Assembly (NCBI RefSeq): GCF_048544455.1
Contig: NC_133529.1
Location: 56,101,271-56,165,270 of the forward strand
Length of the DNA stretch: 64,000 bases
Direction of reading: 5' to 3'
Origin: Silene latifolia
Lineage: Eukaryota > Streptophyta > Magnoliopsida > Caryophyllales > Caryophyllaceae
Each line of letters starts with the position of its first letter. Within the stretch, counting starts at the first letter, position 1. Positions 58,156 to 64,000 of this stretch are shown one piece after another. The notes beneath the pieces were generated by a model. That model saw only the letters and a list, made by a program, of their open reading frames with translations. It made no database searches and was not told where the DNA came from. The position numbers were made by a program, and so were the translations under genes.

Positions 58156-59052
58156 TCATTTACCTACTAGAGTGATCTTTCCAGCTTTGATATCACCAAG
58201 GTATTTGGAACAATTTCTTTTCCAATGCCCCATGCCATTACAATAATGGCACTTATCAAGAGGACCCTTCTTGACTTTGGAGGTGCTAGCTTCACAAGAC
58301 TTAGCTTTGGTGAATGTGGGAGCTTGCTTCTTGCCCTTTCTCCCATTCTTCTTGAACTTCCCCTTACTCTTTGTGCTTATGTTAAGCACATCCTTGGGAG
58401 GGTTCACATTTAACCCCATGTCACTCTCGGCTTGCACAAGTAACTTGTGCAACTCCTCAAGAGACACGTCCTTGTCTTGCATGTTGAAATTCACCCGGAA
58501 TTGCACATATGCCTTGACCTTAGACAAGGAGTGTAGAATCCTATCTACGATGAGTTCTTTGGGGATTTCAACCTTTTGAATTTTCAAGGTCTCAACAAGC
58601 TCCATGAGTTTGAGCACATGAGGGCTAACCTTTTGGCCCTCTTTGAAGTCGAGATCAAAGAATGTCGCGGCCGCCTCATATTGGACGATCCGCGGAGTTT
58701 GTGAAAACATGGTCACAAGTTTGGAGTAAATCTCATTAGCATTGCCCATTTTAAAGGCTCTCCTTTGGAGTTCCGCCTCCATCGCAAATATTAAGACATT
58801 TTTCATTGCGGCGGACTCCTTTTGGTAAGCCTCATAGGCTTCCCTAGTGGCCGCGGTGGACCTAGTGGAGGGTTCGGGTGGAGAGGCCTCGGTAAGGTAA
58901 CGAAGCTTGTCGTCACCTTCGGCGGCTAATTTGAGTTGGGCATCCCATTCGGAGAAATTTGACCCATTCTTTTCAAGTTTACATCGATCCATGAAGGATC
59001 GGAGCCAAGACGAAGTAGCGAGTGGTGTAGCATTAGGAGTTGGTGTTGCCAT
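58156..59052 (-). CDS. Copia-type gag polyprotein, 298 aa, intact
   Basis: ATG at 59052, stop at 58156, uninterrupted. The N-terminus is short and Thr/Pro/Ser-rich. A copia gag core follows (NFSEWDAQLKLAA; EAYQKESAAMKNVLIFAME; IYSKLVTMF; ATFFDLDFKEGQKVSPHVLK; ELIVDRILHSL), similar in order to the UBN2/retrotran_gag families of plant copia elements. A lysine-rich stretch (about residues 225-262) precedes one CX2CX4HX4C zinc knuckle (CHYCNGMGHWKRNC, about 268-281). Expected role: capsid formation and RNA packaging. No protease follows in frame: the ORF ends 17 residues after the knuckle with its own stop. Confidence 0.9.
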   Translation of the reverse strand: MATPTPNATPLATSSWLRSFMDRCKLEKNGSNFSEWDAQLKLAAEGDDKLRYLTEASPPEPSTRSTAATREAYEAYQKESAAMKNVLIFAMEAELQRRAFKMGNANEIYSKLVTMFSQTPRIVQYEAAATFFDLDFKEGQKVSPHVLKLMELVETLKIQKVEIPKELIVDRILHSLSKVKAYVQFRVNFNMQDKDVSLEELHKLLVQAESDMGLNVNPPKDVLNISTKSKGKFKKNGRKGKKQAPTFTKAKSCEASTSKVKKGPLDKCHYCNGMGHWKRNCSKYLGDIKAGKITLVGK

Positions 59053-61270
59053 TTGTTATGAAAAAGAAGTGGACTACAAAACAAAATATAAGGAGTAAAA
59101 CAAATGTCGTTTTAATTATACTCGTAAAAATGCATGATTTAAACAAGTTTTATGCATTTTTCTAGTGACCTCTACCCAACTAGATAAATGATTCCAAGAC
59201 CCAAATTCATATCGACTTAGGCACGGTATGGCCGATGAAACCTTTATCAATATAACTCGGTGGATTAACATTTTAATCGATTCTACGTTTAGAACTCTTG
59301 GTCGATAAAATTACTCTAATAATTATCTATAGCCCGGAACACATGCAACTACGGTCGCGAATACTTCCGTTGAGCTCAATCCAAATTTCGAATAAATGTG
59401 TCCATTATCCAAATCCACATCAACTTGGGCACGGTATGGCCGATGAAACCCTCATTAACATGAACTCGGTGGATTAACACTCATCACCCACTTCCCCTAC
59501 GTAACAAGGTTTGTACCCCGGTAGGGCCGAGTGCACTCCCTCGCGAAATAGGTTTTCATGGTTTCTACTATTTGGTAAGGCTATGTCTCAATTGTTTGTT
59601 TTAGCGAGAGGTCATGTCAATTTATTATCTATCACGTTTTAAGTGAACTAAAGCGGTGAACTACGATAATTCGAATTGACACGGTCGATAAACTCGATAA
59701 AAAGACAATGCATGTTTAGTTATGGCGATTTAGCGATGCATGTGACATAAAATAAAATGCAAGCATAAAGATAAATAAATCCTAGTATGGCCTTCCTAAA
59801 ATAGAAAAACTATTAATCTATTACATATTCGGAAACCAACTCCATTGGTCCCTTGAACTTCGGTTGTGGCACGCATCTCGAGGTAACACCGTCTTTATGT
59901 ATCGCCATTCTTGAAGTAATCCGTCTTTTGGAACTCCGGAATGAATAAAATTACATAATAAATTACATAATTTCCTATTATACATTTGTAACTAAAATAA
60001 AATAAATCTATTAAATTACAAAACGGTGATACGAGATCACAATAAAAATTACAACCGAATCGATATTCCCATACATTTCGGGAAATACCAATTAAAATCT
60101 AAGGCCATACTAAGTAAAATTACATAATTCAAAATTACATAAATTAAAATTATGACAATCATAAAGAAAATGCAGCACTATAATATGTATGAACATGCTC
60201 AATTTTTATGCTAAATCGCCTTTTAATTAGCCAATATCGTATATTACTCGGTTTTTACGGATTTGCGTGATTTCAACATTTTATAATCACAAAAATGCAT
60301 AAACTCATATTTATGCATAAGTTAATTACCCTAACCTCTTAGGACTCAAAATATAGTCTCCACTAGTAATTTGACCATAATTAACTTTTATTTACAAAAT
60401 TGTTCATAATTGGACCAAAAATTACAAAAATAAGCTATTAAACTTCAAATAAATCTAAAAATTTCAAATAAATTTGAAATTTGAAATTTAAATTCATGAA
60501 CATTCTGAAAAAATTCCATGACACTCATAATGTTCAAAATCTTAGGTTAAAAATTTCGAAATTTTTCCGGAAAAACAATGTTGCGGTTTATCAATTTTAA
60601 TAAAATAATCATAAAAACATGGAAAAATTATTTTCATTAACTTTTCAATTTTAGATCTGAAAAATATAATAAAATGCAACATTAGACGTTTTTCTTAAGT
60701 CATAGATTATGTTTTTATTAATTTTCACTAATAATGTCACTATTTATGCCATTTTTCTTCAAAAATTCATAAATCCATGCAAAAAGACTTCTTTATAGCC
60801 AATTATTTTAAACACATCTTGTAAAATTGCATGTGACAACATATTAATTTTCTATGACCAGATTCGAAATTTAACTCATATTAACCTATTTTTCACTAAA
60901 ATCCGAATTTATTAATGAAAAAATCATTTTTCGAGCATAACAAGTCCAAAAATTATGAACATTTACAGGTTATCTCAAAATATTATATGTGACAACATAT
61001 CCAAAAACCAAGTGAAAATTCGAAGTATAGCTATTTTTAGACCAAAAATGACATTTTTACTCATAAAATCACATTTAAATGCCATTATTGTAAATTATGA
61101 ACAATAAAAATCCGAAAAATAACCAAAATATCCTAAAACACTTTAGGACCAGAAATATTAACATGCATGTAATAATTTCGTGATATATCATAATAACACA
61201 AATTTTACAAGTTTTATTTGTTATTCATATAACTCGGAAAAACTTTTAACCAATTTGCATGCAAACAACC
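59053..61270 (-). other. Long 5' leader of the gag-only element
   Basis: About 2.2 kb noncoding between PBS and gag. It holds an 80-bp direct duplication (59199-59276 and 59409-59486, both with GGCACGGTATGGCCGATGAA) and very AT-rich sequence at 59930-61280. Confidence 0.7.
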
Positions 61271-61284
61271 GTGGCTCTTGATAC
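61271..61284 (-). promoter_or_regulatory. Primer-binding site of the gag-only element
   Basis: The minus strand reads GGTATCAAGAGCC close to the LTR end, resembling the initiator tRNA-Met PBS (TGGTATCAGAGC) with one extra A. Confidence 0.7.
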
Positions 61285-61288
61285 CGAT

Positions 61289-62562
61289 TGAAGGAAATGT
61301 AGATTCATATACACATTAACATACTCATATATGTCTAAGTAAATTTGTCATAAAATTAAAACGGATCTTATGCATGCAAACAATAAGATAAATAGAGGAG
61401 AAATCATGTCCTTACATTGTAGATTTCGGCTATTAGGGCACAAGAGAGATCACCTATCTCTCTTGTTCTTGAGCTTTTCCAATGGAAGAATAAAGATCTA
61501 AGTGTAAGATCTCTCCCTATGCTTTATACCCAAGGCTCCTCTTAATATAATTAATATTACAAATACTAGTTATAATATTAATCAAGGTAGAAAATTGACC
61601 CAAAATATTTATTAACACATAAATATTTCGGTATTATGGAGGGAGATGTAGAGAGCTTTTTATCTCTCTAGAATACTAATTTTTGGATAATAAGTTGAAA
61701 TGAATATCACTAACACATTTTAGTGTAATAATAGGTAAAATTATGAGAAAAACCAATGATGGTTTTCACATAAAAAACCGGGTGGAATGGGGGGCTTTTA
61801 GGGGAGCCAATGCATGAACACTTTTGTCTTCACAAGAATATTAGGGTTGCATGGCTAGGAATGTAGGTAATCATTGTGTTCTTATAATAATTAAACAAAC
61901 ACAATATTAGCTTCCACTACCCCTTTATTTCGGCATTCATGGATTAACAAGTGATCCATTTTATTTTTGTCAATTGTAAATATGTCACATGTCACATGTG
62001 ACATATATTTGTTATGTATTTTTAACATATTAAAAATCAACGTATTATCAAAAATACGTCACACACAAAAATCGACTTGGTAATTTTACAATTACTTGTG
62101 CCAAAATATTTTACCTTTTATAAATTACAAATCGATTGTATTTATAACAATTCATTCAATTTAATTGTTACATTAAACAATTATTTCATCCGAGTAATGA
62201 TACAATTCAATTACTCGGACCGTATCTTATTTAATCACATTTCAATATGATACGTAAATTTTACTTCCAAAATCGTCCATCAATTTTCAAGTAATTTAAT
62301 TAACTCGTAACATTATACGATCAATTAAATAATCAATTAAGAGTATTGCCCTTTAGGTATGACCTAGGGGGTCAACTGATCACCACCGTCACACGACAGT
62401 AATGTCAAACTCTAGTCAGCCAATCATTACCGATATATGATGACCAGTTGACAGTAACAAAAATTACTTCCCACTTGTATTCATTTTAATGAGACTTAAA
62501 CATGTGATCATCATGATCAAAAGTCGTGATCGCATTATTGTCGGAGGACACATATTCCAACA
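61289..62562 (-). repeat. Gag-only element 5' LTR
   Basis: Partner of 53790-55061, with the same TG...CA ends. Confidence 0.93.
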
Positions 62563-62567
62563 ACCAC
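62563..62567. repeat. TSD ACCAC, right copy
   Basis: Matches 53785-53789. Confidence 0.88.
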
Positions 62568-62813
62568 CACCTCGGTCTCTTCAACCGAACCCTCGAAACC
62601 AACATCTTTCTTCTTACCCTTATTAAGCTTCTGACGCTTTCCCTCGAGATTAGGATCAACTTGGTTATGATCGGGATTAGTAGGTTTAGGATTTGATTGA
62701 GGTGAGGGAGTGTTTGTGGTATGAATAGACTTGTTGCATGGTGGTTTGGATGAGCCGGTCTTAGTAGCGGACCGAGTTGATGGTGAGTTGAGGCGAGTTG
62801 TTGGTAGAGACAT
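62568..62813 (-). pseudogene. N-terminus of the 'putative plant transposon protein'-like gene
   Basis: ATG at 62813 (MSLPTTRLNSPSTRSATKTG). A low-complexity Ser/Pro/Thr/Lys region ends in an acidic EETEVVV tail at the copia-element junction. After the insertion the conserved core resumes at 53789 in another frame, so a frameshift exists in addition to the insertion. Confidence 0.6.
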
Positions 62814-63336
62814 GATGATGATTGATGGTGAGGTTGAGTGTGGGAGAGTTTTAAGAAAGGGAAATTTTTAGAGAGTTTTGAGGGTGATGGAGACGTGAGG
62901 GAGGTGGGGTATTTATGTGTTTGGGAGCAATTTATGTTATGGTAGGATTAGGAAAGTGGAGGGGTAACGTGTAAGGGTGAATAACACAAGATTTAGGTAG
63001 ATTTTTTTTATTACCATATTTCATAAAAAGGATTAGGAAATATTGTTAGGGTAAATCTTATGGCAAATATGATAAGATAATATAAGGTAAAGGGATAGAA
63101 TTTTGGAAAAATTTCGGTAAAAAGGGGATATAAAAGAATAATTTGTTACCGAAAATATGGTTCATAATAAAACACAAGATATACATGACTAGCAAACGGA
63201 ATATTCTCGTAATATAATATAACATTTAACACAAATAAACTTGTAACGAAAAATACGGACATAGTCATACAATCTCGTCAAATCTAGTCAGTCATACGGA
63301 AAATAAAATATTTGTGACAAGTTTAGTTGCCATCAA
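62814..63336. other. Spacer between Sirevirus pol and the env-position gene
   Basis: Noncoding. It would hold the promoter or leader of the downstream gene; no clear TATA box is assigned. Confidence 0.5.
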
Positions 63337-64000
63337 TTAAACCAATTTCCAACCGTAAAATCTCAAAACGTTCTCTAGCCAATGCTTTGGTAAAATGTCA
63401 GCCCATTGTTTTTCTGTACTATACAATTCCAGTCTTATGTTGCCCTTATCTACATGGTCACGTAGATAATGGTGTCTAATGTCTATATGCTTAGTGCGCG
63501 AGTGCTGCGCAGGATTCTTTGATATAATTATGGCACTTGTATTGTCACATAAAATAGGAATACACCCAACATCAACACCGTAATCACATAACTGTTGCTT
63601 AAGCCATAAAAGTTGAGAACATACCAACCCAGCGGCAATATATTCGGCTTCAGCTGTAGACAATGTAACGGAATTTTGCTTCTTTGACCTCCATGTAATA
63701 ATACGCGATCCAACAAATGTAGCTATGCCGGAAATACTTTTTCTGTCAAGTGAACAACATGCATAATCTGCATCTGAATACCCTATGAGATCGAAATTAC
63801 ACTCAAGAGGATACCACAGATATAATTTCCATGTACCAATTAAATACATTAAATTTCTCTTAACTGCAATCATATGCAATTCTTTAGGGCACGATTGAAA
63901 TCGAGCACATACGCATACACTAAACATTATATCAGGACGACTTGCAGTTAAATAAAGAAGTGAGCCAATCATACCTCGATAAGTTGTCTCATCGACAGAC
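63337..64000 (-). CDS. Sirevirus-like copia pol, C-terminal RNase H (partial)
   Basis: The minus-strand frame is open from the window edge to a stop at 63337. It starts VDETTYRGMIGSLLYLTASR, the conserved end of copia RT, and continues through the RNase H domain: GYSDADYACC (first acidic residue), KKQNSVTLSTAEAEYIAAG (catalytic Glu), LCDNTSAIIISKNP (catalytic Asp), and the HSRTKHIDIRHHYLRD block. It ends within the usual distance after an ADILPK motif. The length is normal and no stop is seen. The rest of pol and gag lie beyond 64000. Confidence 0.88.
   Translation of the reverse strand, partial: SVDETTYRGMIGSLLYLTASRPDIMFSVCVCARFQSCPKELHMIAVKRNLMYLIGTWKLYLWYPLECNFDLIGYSDADYACCSLDRKSISGIATFVGSRIITWRSKKQNSVTLSTAEAEYIAAGLVCSQLLWLKQQLCDYGVDVGCIPILCDNTSAIIISKNPAQHSRTKHIDIRHHYLRDHVDKGNIRLELYSTEKQWADILPKHWLENVLRFYGWKLV

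Larger units (their letters stand above)
53790..62562 (-). mobile_element. Gag-only copia-type element (TR-GAG-like), 8.8 kb
   Basis: LTRs of 1272 and 1274 bp (53790-55061, 61289-62562), a perfect 5-bp TSD (ACCAC), PPT at 55062-55081 and a GGTATCAAGAGCC PBS at 61271-61284 place it on the minus strand. The only gene is a 298-codon gag; about 3.1 kb downstream and 2.2 kb upstream are noncoding. Elements with LTRs and gag but no pol are known as TR-GAG elements and rely on other elements' enzymes. The open gag and near-identical LTRs point to recent activity. Confidence 0.9.

Overview
This window is repeat-rich plant nuclear DNA. I see no host housekeeping gene, rRNA or tRNA. Almost all of it is LTR retrotransposons and one LINE stacked inside each other, recognised from paired terminal repeats, target-site duplications (TSDs), primer-binding sites (PBS), polypurine tracts (PPT) and gag/pol motifs. 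The plant-specific lineages (Tat-type and Athila-type Ty3/gypsy, Sirevirus-type copia, L1-type LINE) and GT-AG introns indicate an angiosperm. A Caryophyllales genome such as Silene is my guess only.

Layout. (1) 1-12796: the 3' end and 3' LTR of a plus-strand Ty3/gypsy element. The LTR (701-2485 + 11966-12796) is split by a 9.5-kb minus-strand element with no coding capacity (2486-11960, 3-kb LTRs, TSD GGCCA), a LARD-type non-autonomous element. (2) about 13340-48690: an old, heavily mutated Tat-like Ty3/gypsy element on the minus strand ('gypsy-2'). Its 3' part carries two antisense (plus-strand) intron-bearing gene remnants. (3) Inside gypsy-2 integrase: a second Tat-like element, 'gypsy-1' (20858-38143, TSD GAATC/GGATC), which also has an antisense intron-bearing gene, plus an L1-type LINE (38544-43209, 12-bp TSD). 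(4) Inside gypsy-1 RNase H: a truncated Athila-like element (26367 to about 33963). (5) Inside gypsy-2 gag: a Sirevirus-like copia element (about 48690 to beyond 64000, minus strand) with pol RNase H, a 'putative plant transposon protein'-like gene in the env-like position, multiple PPTs and a 3' LTR. That gene is broken by an Athila-family solo LTR (50955-52733, TSD ATAGG) and by a gag-only copia-type element (53790-62562, TSD ACCAC).

Coding state. gypsy-1 is nearly readable (isolated stops and frameshifts). gypsy-2 is decayed, with altered catalytic residues in reverse transcriptase and integrase. The Athila-like 529-aa ORF, the copia-type gag (298 aa) and the Sirevirus RNase H fragment are open.

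Most notable: the LTR at 701-12796 carries two dense arrays of short hairpins whose arms vary in a base-pair-preserving way while the loops stay constant. They lie downstream of the LTR TATA box, so they should be transcribed. A similar GTTATAG...CTATAAC hairpin family sits in the unrelated Sirevirus-like LTR, and a hairpin-pair plus TATAAATAGAGGC promoter cassette is shared between the gypsy-2 LTR and one of its antisense genes.
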